From assembly GCA_004764695.1 (NCBI GenBank), contig SMSO01000006.1, forward strand, positions 1,736,859 through 1,800,858: DNA of 64,000 bases, written 5' to 3'. Source of the DNA: Schizochytrium sp. TIO01 (lineage: Eukaryota > Sar > Bigyra > Thraustochytrida > Thraustochytriidae). Both the position numbers and the translations under genes were made by a program. Positions 36,228 to 47,414 of the stretch are shown in pieces; position 1 is the first letter of the stretch, and every line of letters begins with the position of its first letter. The notes beneath the pieces were generated by a model that had not been told where the DNA came from, did no database searches, and worked only from the letters and a program-made list of their open reading frames with translations.

Positions 36228-36853
36228 TTATGACTCGGCCATTTCTTGATCATTTTGTCCGTTTGCATCGCTGTGAAAGGTTTCGATAATGAGATTGAGC
36301 AGCAAGTTATTTTCTTCTGCATCATAGATTTCGGGAAAGCGCATTGCTGCTTCTTTAACAATCTGTGTACAGTTTATGCATTAACAACAACAAACGAAAG
36401 ATGAGTCAGTAAAGGAATCCAAGACATGCACACGCATGGGAAAAGCCCATCGTAATGGCGATTTTAAAATCAACTAGGAATAGAGTGACTATTCATTTTA
36501 AAAGAATGACTTACCGCTTCAAAAGTGCCTGTATCCTTAGGGCGAAGATTGACGAGCTGAAGCCACTCTGATTTGGTGAGTTTTGAAAGATCGAAACGTT
36601 TGCGGGCAGTTTGAATAAAGTTCTGAAGCTCTTCGAAAGAGTGTGCGTCCTCCTCAGCAAGACCACCAAGGACCTTATCGCAAATCCAGCGAGCATCTGA
36701 CAGGTCTTTTAGTGATCCGAGACCACCTTTGTATTGACCACCGATTTCTGCATATGTTTGAAGGCGAGCATTCACAATTTCATAGACCTCACGATTTACG
36801 AGCTGAACAGGTTCGTTACTTTTCGCAATATTTCCATTTGCGTTGGCTGCCAT
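36228..36853 (-). CDS. RNA polymerase III subunit RPC9 (CRCP/Rpc17-like), 2 exons
   Basis: Exon 1 is 36853-36515 (113 codons) and exon 2 is 36362-36228 (44 codons plus stop). They are joined by a 152-base intron with donor GTAAGTC and acceptor ACACAG, phase 0; total 157 residues. The N-terminus has NREVYEIVNARLQ, equivalent to the NYEVFQLL segment of RPC9. The HRDC-like C-terminal domain has LTKSEWLQLVNLRPKDTGTFEA in exon 1, continued by IVKEAAMRFPEI in exon 2, close to the LTKAEKLQLLNHRP signature of human CRCP. The subunit forms the stalk of RNA polymerase III with RPC8 and helps initiation. Rpb4 of polymerase II is a relative, but the LTK-LNxRP signature favours RPC9. Confidence 0.86.
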
Positions 36854-38564
36854 GGTGAAGGCTTTGTCAGGCTAAGTTCGCTACTGCTCTCCTCCGAGCT
36901 TCTTCTGGCAGAGTCCTGCTTCTTCGTTGCGAGATGGGATCCTCTCTTGCGATGCCGCTTAAGCCTCGTTTATGCGAGCCTCTATCCTTGAGGGAACCCC
37001 TGCGAAGACCCTAATCCTTTGACTCCCTCCAGAACTGACCGCTATTTAGTCGCTTTCTCCGCTCTGCGCTTGCCAAGCACCGAGGCAGTTCGTGCTCTTC
37101 TTCATTTTAAGAGGCAGATGATGGAGGCCTGCGCCAATAAATGGAAAGAGGGTTACTATAGGAGTTCAATCTAACTTTTTGTCAAAGCTTTTAGATTCAA
37201 ATCAATAGTGGCCCCGCTATACTATCTGTAGTATGCCCCCTGGTGCCAGTTGAACTTTATTTTAGCTTATAGTATGATAACATGAATAAAGTTTCAAGTG
37301 CTATTATTATTATTGTTTTATTTCTTTTTTTCAAACTTTGAAAAGAAATCAAATTCAAAGCAAACAAAAATAGAACAACCTAGTCACGTACTACAATTCT
37401 TTTCCCAGTTTGGAGAAGTGGAGCACTAGATACTAACTACAACTAGGTCCGGAATTCCGCGCGAGCTTAGGCAGAACGGCTAAGCTTATACACAATAATT
37501 TCCAGGTATTGGAATGACTCAAAGTACGACGAACATTTGGTATTTCTTGTGAACCATCTCGGCACTAAGAATAGCTGACAATATCTCAGGTGCTCTCCAT
37601 GTGACTACGTATTTATTAGTCAAAGAAAGAGCATCAGGAATTGCTTCATCTTGTTACAGCAAATCTGGAGTGCTGAAGAACTTGCATGCGATCAGGAGCA
37701 AATCAATTTTAATAAGACAATGATCTCCAAAGAATTAGCGAAGAGAAGTTGTGTCAACTTTTTTTTTCGATAATCTTCGTATGAATTTGTTTTTCTATGT
37801 GCCTCTCGCTTGCTTATTGCGCAACGAATCATCTCGAAAAATTCTTCGCAAGCAGTGTCGGATAACTTGCGAACTGGGATGCAAAATCAAGCTTGAAGCA
37901 TCGCGTGAATGTAGCCTTGGAGCTCTTTTACTTGCCAGGAGTGTTTCTGACTCATAAAGTCAGAATGGGTCTGCCAATCAAATGCACAGACTGATAGAAG
38001 GAGTAGGAGGTCAACGCACGTATGGGTGATTGTTTTTAGAAACCCTCATCTTAAAGTCAAAGAATTGATAGGAGTGGCCTCTGACAAATGCGAGTGAAGA
38101 TAACAATGATATAGTAGCCCGATACTGCTTTGCCCGAACCTATCGCACGAGGAGATACATATTCTTAATTGAGTTTTTACCAGTGAAAATAAGAATATAC
38201 GAAAAACCTCTGACTCGTCCTTTGAGATGAATTCTTTCTCAAGAGAAAGAATTGTTTTTTGTTTTTTTAATATCCGCCACGTAGCGAGAGTGGATAAGTA
38301 GACAGACCCACTGCCCACTGCCTTAATATATCTTACTAGGTAATTAGGAATCATCTCCAGGCTGTATCTTATAATTGTAGTACCTACATACTAGGTGCTA
38401 CTGTAACTGATAGATAGAAAGATAAAGAGGTGCTATTACGTGGAGACTTCAGACAGACTCGAATCGGCGTCAACGCCGAGGGCATCACGAAGTAGCGAGG
38501 TTCCTTCATCTCCGCTGCGCTCCCTTGGAGCGTGTGTCAGCGCCCGGGACCAGGTCTGGACGCC
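36854..38564. other. Divergent intergenic region, nothing recognised
   Basis: A 1.7-kb spacer between RPC9 and NSF, AT-rich, with only short ORFs and a few copies of the CTAGGT/TAGTAC short motif (37.38-37.45 and 38.38 kb). Confidence 0.55.
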
Positions 38565-40829
38565 ATGGAGCTCAGCGTTGCCGGTCTCACGGCCGTGCGC
38601 CTGGCCTTTACAAATTGCGCTTATGTGAGTCCTGAGGACTACGCTGCGATGGGAATGACGGCAGGCGCGGAGTACGTGGACCTCCAGGGCCACGCATATA
38701 CTCTGAAGAGCGCCCCCGATGTCCAACGAGGAACCCTTGGTCTGAGCAACATGCAGCGGAACTTTTTGCGCGTGGAACAGGACCAACCTGTGCGCGTACT
38801 GCCACTGCGGCTCCCGCGTGACGAGACGCTGTACTTAGACTCTGTTGACGTTGGTGTGTCGTTGTTGCGGAGGAGCACCTCGGAAGTCTCCATCGACTGT
38901 CGCGAGCTGAGTGCTGAGCTCGCACAGTCATTCCATGGTCAAGTGTGGGAGTGCGGGATGAACCTGGCGTTCAAATTCCATGGCGAGAATGTGCGTCTAG
39001 TTGTGAACTCAATCACACACGTGCCGCAGGTGAGCGGGCAGGCACAAAGCGAGGTGGGTTCAGGAGAGAACCGTGTGGTAGGAAGGTTGAAGAGTGGCGC
39101 GGGAGGAGTGTTGACAAAATCTTCGGCGATGACTTTTAGCAAGATCGGAGATACGCCCGTGAGACTGACGGGTCAGGCCACACGAAAGTCGGCAAGTAAG
39201 ATGATGGATACAAACTTTGAGAAACTCGGTATTGGTGGCCTTAACAAGGAATTCGGCGATATCTTCCGTCGTGCTTTTGTGTCGCGAATTTTGCCCCCGG
39301 AAGTAGTTCATAAATTAGGTATCAAGCATGTCCGAGGACTCATGCTCTTTGGTCCCCCGGGATGTGGTAAGACACTCATCGCCCGACAGATCAGCAAGGT
39401 GCTCCAGGGCGGCGAGAACGCCCGTGAGCCCAAGATTGTATCTGGACCCGAGGTGTTGAGTAAATTTGTCGGCCAGGCTGAGGAAAATGTTCGTAAACTC
39501 TTCGCTGAGGCCGAGGCAGAACAAGCCGCTGCTGGTGACGACAGCGAGCTGCATGTGATTATCTTCGATGAAATTGATGCGATATGTCGTCAGCGTGGTA
39601 CCAAAAGAGACGGCACAGGTGTCGGTGACTCGGTGGTGAATCAGCTGCTTGCCAAAATTGACGGTGTCAATTCGCTCAACAACGTCCTCCTTATTGGTAT
39701 GACCAATCGGCTAGATATGATTGATAACGCTCTTCTTCGTCCGGGTCGTTTCGAGGTCCAGATGGAAATCGGTCTTCCCAGCGAGGAGGGTCGTTTACAG
39801 ATTCTTAATATCCACACGAAAAGTATGCGAGAGACTGATGCTCTAGCTACAGATGTAAATCTCGTCGAACTTGCAAAGGACACCAAGAATTTTTCCGGTG
39901 CCGAGATCGAGGGTCTGGTCCGTTCTGCGGTATCCTTTGCTACCAATCGTCACGTAAACACGGACGACCTTTCCAAACTTTTGGATGCAGACCAGATACA
40001 GATTACTGGAGATGATTTTGCTGCTGCTTTAGAGGAGGTTCACCCGGCCTTTGGTGTTCAGGGAGAAGATGAACTGAAGAGCCTTTATCGCAATGGTATT
40101 ATTCCCTTCAGTGATGCTTTTCAGCACGTGAATGACACGCTCCGGGCTCTTTCTGACCAATGTCTCCATTCTCCACGAACACCTCTCTTGTCTGTCCTGC
40201 TTTCTGGCGAAAAGGGGTGCGGTAAGACAGCCCTGGTCGCCAAAATGGCTGCTGAGGCAGGATTCAACTTTACCAAGGTTGTAACTGCCGACAGTATGAT
40301 TGGCTACTCTGAAAACCAAAAGTGTTCACAAATCGCGGCTATCTTTGAAGATGCTTACAAAAGTCCGATATCCCTGATTGTCTTTGACGATATCGAGCGA
40401 CTCATTGACTACGTTCCTATTGGCCCACGTTTCTCAAATTTGGTGCTGCAGGCTCTCCTCGTGCTCATCAACAAGCCTCCTCCGCGTGAAGACCGCAAGC
40501 TGATGGTCATTGGCACAACTTCCGTGCCTCATTTACTGCAAGATCTTGGTCTAGTACAAGTGTTCAACGTCGAACTGTCCATGCCTTTGCTTGATACGAA
40601 CGAGGCAGTCGAAGAAGTGATTCGCTACTTGATCGACCAGAGCCAGGATGACCAAGGGGATTCTGTACGCATTAGTTCACACGAACTCAGCGCGATTGCT
40701 CAAGATTGCAAGAAACCTATTGCTGTCAAAAAGCTCCTTGTTGTGCTCGAGATGGCTCGACAAGGTACAGAAGAGATTACTGTTGCTCGCTTCCAGGAAT
40801 GTCTCATGTCTATCGGCTACAGCAGCTAG
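38565..40829 (+). CDS. NSF: Vesicle-fusing ATPase NSF (Sec18)
   Basis: A single exon of 754 residues from ATG 38565. An in-frame ATG at 38532 would add 11 residues, but the later one gives the expected start of the N domain. Residues 1-200 form the double-psi barrel N domain that binds SNAP/SNARE. D1 has Walker A GPPGCGKT (about residue 263) and Walker B VIIFDEIDAICRQRG, with second-region-of-homology arginines in NALLRPGRFEVQME. D2 has Walker A GEKGCGKT (about 548) and the weaker Walker B LIVFDDIERLIDYVPIGPRF, both as in NSF. The protein disassembles cis-SNARE complexes after membrane fusion; D1 supplies most ATPase activity and D2 holds the hexamer together. Length and domain order match the family. 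Confidence 0.97.
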   Translation: MELSVAGLTAVRLAFTNCAYVSPEDYAAMGMTAGAEYVDLQGHAYTLKSAPDVQRGTLGLSNMQRNFLRVEQDQPVRVLPLRLPRDETLYLDSVDVGVSLLRRSTSEVSIDCRELSAELAQSFHGQVWECGMNLAFKFHGENVRLVVNSITHVPQVSGQAQSEVGSGENRVVGRLKSGAGGVLTKSSAMTFSKIGDTPVRLTGQATRKSASKMMDTNFEKLGIGGLNKEFGDIFRRAFVSRILPPEVVHKLGIKHVRGLMLFGPPGCGKTLIARQISKVLQGGENAREPKIVSGPEVLSKFVGQAEENVRKLFAEAEAEQAAAGDDSELHVIIFDEIDAICRQRGTKRDGTGVGDSVVNQLLAKIDGVNSLNNVLLIGMTNRLDMIDNALLRPGRFEVQMEIGLPSEEGRLQILNIHTKSMRETDALATDVNLVELAKDTKNFSGAEIEGLVRSAVSFATNRHVNTDDLSKLLDADQIQITGDDFAAALEEVHPAFGVQGEDELKSLYRNGIIPFSDAFQHVNDTLRALSDQCLHSPRTPLLSVLLSGEKGCGKTALVAKMAAEAGFNFTKVVTADSMIGYSENQKCSQIAAIFEDAYKSPISLIVFDDIERLIDYVPIGPRFSNLVLQALLVLINKPPPREDRKLMVIGTTSVPHLLQDLGLVQVFNVELSMPLLDTNEAVEEVIRYLIDQSQDDQGDSVRISSHELSAIAQDCKKPIAVKKLLVVLEMARQGTEEITVARFQECLMSIGYSS

Positions 40830-42700
40830 GCTGATCACTGTATAAGTAACTACATATAACAAAGTTTCTTCTCTTTTATTCTTGCTTGGTGGAGAAGGAT
40901 CCTGCGAACCCTGCGTACTAGCATTCATTGGCTCTTGTTTCTTCTTTATTTTTTTAATGCAACACCTGATCAATGTTGTAGGTACATTATTCTTCGAAGT
41001 GGAGTTTCTCTCCTGCCAATGGAAGGATTATAATGCAACATTTTTACTTGGCAGGTGGTGTGCAGTGCTCCGCGGGTTGCTTGCCACTAACCAAACTACA
41101 CATTCTAATAAGCAATCAGTAGCCCTAGCTTAATGTATTTAAATATCAAAGCATATTTATCTAAAGGAATTGTTGAGTGCTAGGTCTCAACATATGATTA
41201 TAATGATATTGACAATCATCAACTCTCTCTCTCTCCTCTTCAGGAAAAGACAATTCTTTTTTCACGACTTATTTCACCAGAAAGGCTCAGGCAAAAGTAT
41301 AATAAGTTGTAGTCTTTGCACGTGGAAAAGCAGTTCTGGATCCGATCGATGGGGGCGCGGAAGCCCACAGGGATTACGAATAGATTTAAGCATCTAAAAC
41401 AACCGTGACAGGAAGCAAGAAGAAGAAAAAGTAAAATTTGTGCCATTACATCGAAAGATTTTATATCGAATGACTTTAACAGGGCATCCCCCCGTGACAC
41501 ACAATAAGACTTCTGATAGATCGATCGAGCCACACCACATCCATTACAACAAGATACATGAAACATTGAAACTGCTTAGTTTATTTGAAGGTAGAACGCG
41601 TGGCCTGAAAAGCTGCTTCATACCTAGCGGGAGATCCATTCCCTTGCTGGACCCAGAATATATATGGTCTTTTGTTTGTTCGATTTGTTTTCAGCACAGG
41701 GCTTTTGTTCGCGTTGTTGAGTGCAATGGCTGCATACCTAAGTGTGGATGCCACCTTCAATGCCAGATGGATAGCTAGGAGAGCGTGGCTGCTCGTCAAT
41801 GCTCGCTCCTGTTCGTCGTCCGCAAAACAGACGCTTTGGAGTGGGTGTGCGCTGCCGTGAATAGCGGCCGGGAACTTGTGTGTTGGCGTTCAACCTTTTT
41901 TTAAAAGTTTATAGGGGCAAGTTCGCGTGATGTTAGTCTGACTCGGATGGTGACACTCCAAGAACACTTCACGCTCCCTCTAGCTAGAAGGGTAATATCT
42001 CACAGTCCTCAGTGGTCTTTCTTACTTATTGTAAGATTAGTAGCTATCTTCAAGGTGGAGAGTATTCGAAAGTCCTGCAGGTACGCCGCGAAGGTTTAGC
42101 TGAGAGTCAAAAATATCCCGACATGGACGCTTTTGAGTCATCCCTTTGCAACTTTGGGACACAGATTAGCCTTGTCCGTATATTTAGAGGTATACATATA
42201 TGTATATATGGACCCTGGCCAGAAACGGTGGGCGTGCGCACACACTAAGCAGTGCAACGACTCTGGCACGCGAGCAGGACAGTCGGAACTCGCTGCTTCC
42301 TCTTTTCACGGGCCAGAATCCCAGCGTAATAGCTACTAGGCCTAGTGGCAACCTAATATCAATCAGTCGCGTTTCTAGTGATGGTATTCTGTTGACCACC
42401 GCTGCGTCGCTGACTGATTTTGAGAGGTGCCAATCCGTATCATGAAATTAAATCATCATCACCATAGTATTTGCACACTTTTTCTCGCTACCCTAGTTAA
42501 CTATTATCAAGTACTATTACCAGGGTACTTTCTTTTGTTTTTTTCTTTTAACAATAAGTCTTCCCAACAACTCTAGTATTAATAGCATGTACCTAAGTTT
42601 AGGAATGACTGTTTAGCGAAAAGGCAGAGAATAAAGTACCTACGAAGTGAATCGAGGATCTCCGTATTCCACTGGCAATTTCGAAACGTGATGCATTACT
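40830..42700. other. Intergenic, nothing recognised
   Basis: A 1.9-kb spacer between NSF and the MORN-TIR-like gene with short ORFs only. Confidence 0.55.
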
Positions 42701-43939
42701 TTGCTGGACAAGATGAACTCAGAGAGGCGTAAAAGCAAAGTTCATAGCCTGCGCCGATCTATTGGCAAACAATTCACAGAGCTTCGCAAAAGTGCCACAC
42801 GAACAGATCGCTTCGAGGTGGAGCTCTCGCAACTCCTTGCACAGCGGCTGGAATGTCCAATTGCTTGGGAGATTACCAAACCCATTTCCTTAAACGAAGA
42901 TGCCTCAACGAGCCCCCAAAATGAGACTGACATTGAGATAAGTTATAGACGTCTTCCTCAAATCTCCAAGTCTGTAACTCCAACGACTTTTAGGTATATG
43001 CAACTAGCCAAGTCATCAACGAAGCGGACTCGTGAGGAAGAAACGCTCCAAAACGTAGTTGTGCATAAAACTTCAATCGAAAGTAGAGCACATACTTTTT
43101 TTGGAGTTGCTCGAATGAAGCAGCTTTCCTACGCAAGTCATGAGTTTGTCTACATTGGTACATTTGCCAGTCACATTCCAGATGGTGATGGTCTTATTTT
43201 TGACCGTAAATCTGGTCGATTTGTATACATGGGAGAGTTCGCAAAGGGTCGTCCTCATGGCCGAGGATCTGTCCTTCTGGAAAGTGAAGTTTTTCAGAAT
43301 GTAAATTTTAAACATGGAGAGCTTGAAAGGACAACAGATGAGGATCCAAAGTTGTTTATCGAGATGAGTAGAACACGATGTGTCCTCTTCCGGTTTCTAC
43401 CTCCGCCTCCAAATTACAAGACACAGCGAATTCCGGAAATCTTTCTATCGTGCGATAGATCTATTCACCATTTCTCAGCTCTAGATACATATACGTCAAT
43501 TCTCGACTCTACAATCGAATGTATTGCATTTTACGATTATGCAAATCTGCATGAGAATGTTCGCGAAATTATTCGTGAGTCATCTGTTTTCGTGACATTC
43601 GTATCTGATAGTTACTTTCACCAGAAAGCTACTCTGGTGGAACTTGTCGAAGCATTTCGCAAAAGAAAGCCTGTTCTTGCTGTATTCACTAAAAATGTCG
43701 ATCATTCTATGATCTTCCGAACATACCATGCCAACGCCTTGTCCGCAGGCGAGCTTCTTTCGCCAGCAGAATGGCAAGCTTTGGAGGAGGAGCACATTAT
43801 TCCCCTCGATGTCCATGCTGCCATTTGCTGGCTTTTGAAGCCTTTCAACACAGTTCAATGTACAGATCCCTCTATAGATGCAACGCCAATCCTTGACAAG
43901 ATTCAAGTACATGTAAACGACCAAACGTCTCAGTCTTAA
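42701..43939 (+). CDS. MORN-repeat protein with a C-terminal TIR-like domain
   Basis: A single exon of 412 residues. The first about 145 residues are basic and Ser/Thr-rich, without a recognised domain. Two MORN repeats follow: FVYIGTFASHIPDGDGLIFD (about 150-169) and FVYMGEFAKGRPHGRGSVLL (about 174-193). From about residue 246 a TIR-like domain begins: PEIFLSCD, a helix, a strand with ECIAFYD, then IIRESSVFVTFVSDSYFHQKATLVELVEAFRKRKPVLAVF. This reproduces the order of TIR boxes, ending with the position of the WCxxEL helix, here ATLVEL. That Glu is the catalytic residue in NADase TIR proteins, and it is retained while the Trp-Cys is not. MORN repeats bind phospholipid membranes in several proteins. 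A membrane-associated signalling or NAD-cleaving role is inference. Confidence 0.78.
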   Translation: MLDKMNSERRKSKVHSLRRSIGKQFTELRKSATRTDRFEVELSQLLAQRLECPIAWEITKPISLNEDASTSPQNETDIEISYRRLPQISKSVTPTTFRYMQLAKSSTKRTREEETLQNVVVHKTSIESRAHTFFGVARMKQLSYASHEFVYIGTFASHIPDGDGLIFDRKSGRFVYMGEFAKGRPHGRGSVLLESEVFQNVNFKHGELERTTDEDPKLFIEMSRTRCVLFRFLPPPPNYKTQRIPEIFLSCDRSIHHFSALDTYTSILDSTIECIAFYDYANLHENVREIIRESSVFVTFVSDSYFHQKATLVELVEAFRKRKPVLAVFTKNVDHSMIFRTYHANALSAGELLSPAEWQALEEEHIIPLDVHAAICWLLKPFNTVQCTDPSIDATPILDKIQVHVNDQTSQS

Positions 43940-44254
43940 TACTAGATTATAATTTGGGATTGTCCTGAAGCTATTCTAAATCAATTACTGAACTTCATAG
44001 AAACTCCTATATCCTCATATGAAGAGCAGCAGGCAATCTGCGTGTGACAAAAAAACTAGGGATCAAATACTTTTATAGGTGAAAATAACACACTAAACGA
44101 AGAACCAGCACACAGAGCCCTTTGCTCTGTTTATTTGCAAAACTATGACCTTGTCGTTAGTAGCACGAATGAAACCAGCAGCCTGGGAACAGTATAGAAA
44201 AATTTGAATGAACACCTTGTAAAATTTCCTTGATTCATTGTTAGCAAGCAGTAG
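43940..44254. other. Convergent intergenic spacer
   Basis: Spacer between the 3' ends of the MORN-TIR gene and the heme oxygenase gene; nothing recognised. Confidence 0.6.
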
Positions 44255-45061
44255 CTACATAACAACACAGCAGCCACCAGTATCGGCTTTATTAGCCTGT
44301 TCCTCGAGAGGCGAGTCCATGAGTGTAGCTTGAGTAAGTGTTTTATCACTCTCAGACCCAGGGACAAGACCAAATCTCTTGTCAAGCTCGCTGAAGAGCT
44401 TGATGTTGAGTTCAAATGAGACCACTGCCTCCTCCGCCATCTCATTTGCACGGTCTTCAGACAGACCTAGTGCATTCATACGAGCTCTATATTCGTTTTT
44501 AAAGGCCTCAGGATCAGGAATCTCTGAGAACTCGAAAAACGCCAAACCCTTGTCATCAAGTTTTAAAGTTTTCTTGGCCATTCCTCCTAGAAGTAACCCA
44601 CCACTGAGATCTCCAAGGTAGCGAGTATAGGCGTGCGCAATGAGAAGAAGAGGATCCCGGGTGCCTACCTCCCGAATTCTCTCAACATACTCACGCGTGG
44701 CTGGAGACATGTCCACAATGTCTTTGTTCTTTCGCCAGTTCTTGCCCAAGAAAAACTCAAGGTCTTCCTCGAGACTCTGGGTACGATCAAGTTCCTTGGG
44801 GAAATAAAGCGATTTCAGTTTTTCTGCATCAGCAGAAGAAGTGCAAGCATCAGCATAGATCTTTTCCATGACAATGTAAATATGATACATTGCCACAATA
44901 TAGGCAATGTGCTCATCCTTTCCGAGTTGACCTCGAATGAAAGCCTTCATGAATTGGGTAGACTCCGCTTCACGATGAACCTTCCCCGTGGCCTCTTTCA
45001 GAAGCTGTGCCAGCTCTTTATCTCCTGACATTTTGTTTGCGAGCTCGTCAGGTTTCTTCAC
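44255..45061 (-). CDS. HMOX: Heme oxygenase with C-terminal CaaX box
   Basis: A single exon of 268 residues. The proximal heme ligand His is H29 in LKEATGKVHREAESTQFMKAF, matching His25 of human HO-1. The distal helix signature AYTRYLGDLSGGLLLGGMAKK is intact, as is the FYFPKELxR-like segment (LYFPKELDRTQSLEEDLEF). The reaction is heme to biliverdin, Fe2+ and CO using reductase electrons. There is no N-terminal transit peptide and no C-terminal transmembrane anchor. Instead the protein ends GGCCVVM, a farnesylation-type CaaX (CVVM) with an extra adjacent Cys that could be palmitoylated. Animal enzymes use a hydrophobic tail anchor, so lipid anchoring would be an alternative way to reach the ER membrane. 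The start could also be Met11. Lies convergent to the MORN-TIR gene. Confidence 0.93.
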   Translation of the reverse strand: MKKPDELANKMSGDKELAQLLKEATGKVHREAESTQFMKAFIRGQLGKDEHIAYIVAMYHIYIVMEKIYADACTSSADAEKLKSLYFPKELDRTQSLEEDLEFFLGKNWRKNKDIVDMSPATREYVERIREVGTRDPLLLIAHAYTRYLGDLSGGLLLGGMAKKTLKLDDKGLAFFEFSEIPDPEAFKNEYRARMNALGLSEDRANEMAEEAVVSFELNIKLFSELDKRFGLVPGSESDKTLTQATLMDSPLEEQANKADTGGCCVVM

Positions 45062-47414
45062 AAACCGGTTTGTATTCAGGGTCTGCTTCTGAATGCTTAC
45101 ATAAAATCACCAAATACTTAATCACATCATGATGGAATCTCGTCGAAGTGATTTTGGGTGTCATTACGAAACAATGAATTTTAAAATTATTTTTAAAATA
45201 TTTTTAAAAGTGCATCTAGTATCATGATTGATTCCCACAATATCATGCTGTCAAATAGGTACTTACTACCTAGTAGCACTTATCCTTATTGAAATTGGAC
45301 TGTGCAAAATAATTAAATCTAGGAAACAATGTTACCAAACTCAATGTGTTTCAGAGAAATGTTGAAAAACGTGCAATGCTCAACTTGCACAAGCAGCATT
45401 ATCTCCTGTCTGATTGCTATCATTAGAGTAGCGCCAACACGTGCGTGCACGTGCTATCTGTGGGTGTGTACTTGTCCACCCTAAAGCGTCTCCATCTCAA
45501 TCTTACAGGCGAAAGCTCAATCGTATCATGCTACATCAAATCTCGTCTTTCTAAGCTAGACGCAGACATTTACCACCCACGCGTGTTTTTTAGCGTTGGA
45601 GAAATATAGATTGAATTTTTTGTAATCATGGTTGAGGATCGTGATTTCTGTTTTCATCGACACATGTCCGGACATTTTGCAAGTCACTTGGGTGAGATGC
45701 AAGGGACAGGAATTCAGCCGAGTTTGTAGCTGGTTCGCCATTACAAAAGCATTTCTAATGATGTTATAAATTCTACCTCTGATGATATGGAAATATATTA
45801 CAAGTTATGTGAATGATGGTATGGTGGAACCCAAACCATCAATAGGTCAAAGTTTATACAAAATAGTTAACATCATCATCGCAACCTTTATGTCGGCGCC
45901 TTGCGACAGGTGGGTAGGAGCTGTCGCAACTAGAGTGAGTGAAGCTGTATAGTTAACTTGAAAACCCTTAAAGGTTTGTGCGCAATTTTCCAACACGCAG
46001 GCAAACTTAGTTCAAATCACTGTAGTGGAGAATCCTCAGGAGTATTCAGGTCATGAATTGTCACAACCTTTTTAATCTATATAGAGCTACAGTATAATAA
46101 CGGCCAATTAGTCCTACGAAAAGACGCAATCAGCCGAAAGAGAAATCTACACACTGAAAACAATTCCTAAAAACTAGGTGCTAGCCAAGACGTAGTGGTG
46201 ATGCGGGCACATTGCAATATCCAATGTCTCTAAGTAAATGTAGAAACGTAATCAGGTAGAGCTGAGAGGTTATCAAGTGAATCTCTTATATTTTGTGTTT
46301 GGTTTGCTCTCTAGAGAGTTGTTGGGATTATGTTTGTTTTGTGCTTGTTCGAGATTGATGTCTCTGACTGTCTTGAGGTTGCGAAGTGTTTCAAATGTGC
46401 TGCTTAAGTACTTGTGGTTTGTGCCGCATTTGCCCCTAGACTGTAAGTTTATTAAATAGGTCGAGGATGCATCGCATACTTTGGAGTACAACGGAGGCCA
46501 TGCATTAAAGAACTCTTTGTGATTGTTTATCTCTTGCTGCGATGATCATTCGTTGAAATTATGTTCCGCCCTGAAGATGTAAATGAGTGTCTGATATCAA
46601 CAACAACATTACTTTCACAGACCTGGAGGTCATCTTTTTCCATTCATTCTTCAGCATCTGCAGGATTAGCGAAATGATTATTATTTCCTAAGTCAGTCCC
46701 ATTCGGTCAGGTTCATGAATTGATTTTCTTCATTTCTTACGTTTTCTTCCAAGCTCTTATCTATCCTCGGATGTTTATTCAGAGCGGCTAATACTCAATA
46801 ATAAATTAGGCCTATCTAGAAAAGTTCCACTCTATTGGATTTTAGCAGATCATTTACCCGCATTTCCCCACTTCACATTGAATCATATATATTAAGAAGC
46901 GTCAGCATAAATTTTGATGCGCGCCAAACCTCATTGAATTGACTAAAAATTACCTACCTATCCATAAAGGTACCAGTAGTAGCCGCACTACATTATGTAG
47001 TACTAGGAGATGGAAATAATTGGGGAACTTCTGAAGCAAACATCACTGCAAAAGATGAAACAAGGGACAAAAGTGTCAACCCCCAAGAGTAACTAAAGAA
47101 ATTCCAGCCACTGATGAGGCGAAACCTTGCTTTTAACTTTCTTTTGGGTCATGTGCTTGGCTACTTCCCTATCAACCGATTATAAAAAAACTTAAGTAGT
47201 ATTTTATGTTGGGTTAGACAAAATCATATCTCGTCTAAGAGATCCCAAAATGCTACCGGTCTTTCTTGGATTAAATCCTGCAACGTCAGGCACTTTTTTC
47301 AGTAGAAGACCTTCTTTGCTGATTTTGGTGTAAGAAATTTGTAGTCTTAAAAAATATATATATATTTGTTTACTCGTTCAGAAGGTCATTTGATTCTGTA
47401 TTCTGTCGTCTTGG
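45062..47414. other. 2.35-kb region without a supported gene
   Basis: AT-rich DNA with only short ORFs. A palindrome-like CACGTGCGTGCACGTG occurs at about 45438-45453, in the upstream region of the heme oxygenase gene, and resembles paired E-box/G-box elements. Copies of the TACCTAGTA-type motif occur at 45.26 and 46.98 kb. Confidence 0.5.
45438..45453. promoter_or_regulatory. Paired CACGTG (E-box/G-box) palindrome upstream of heme oxygenase
   Basis: The sequence CACGTGCGTGCACGTG contains two CACGTG cores. It lies about 380 bases upstream of the heme oxygenase start codon. bHLH and bZIP factors bind such cores in many eukaryotes; function here is unproven. Confidence 0.35.
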
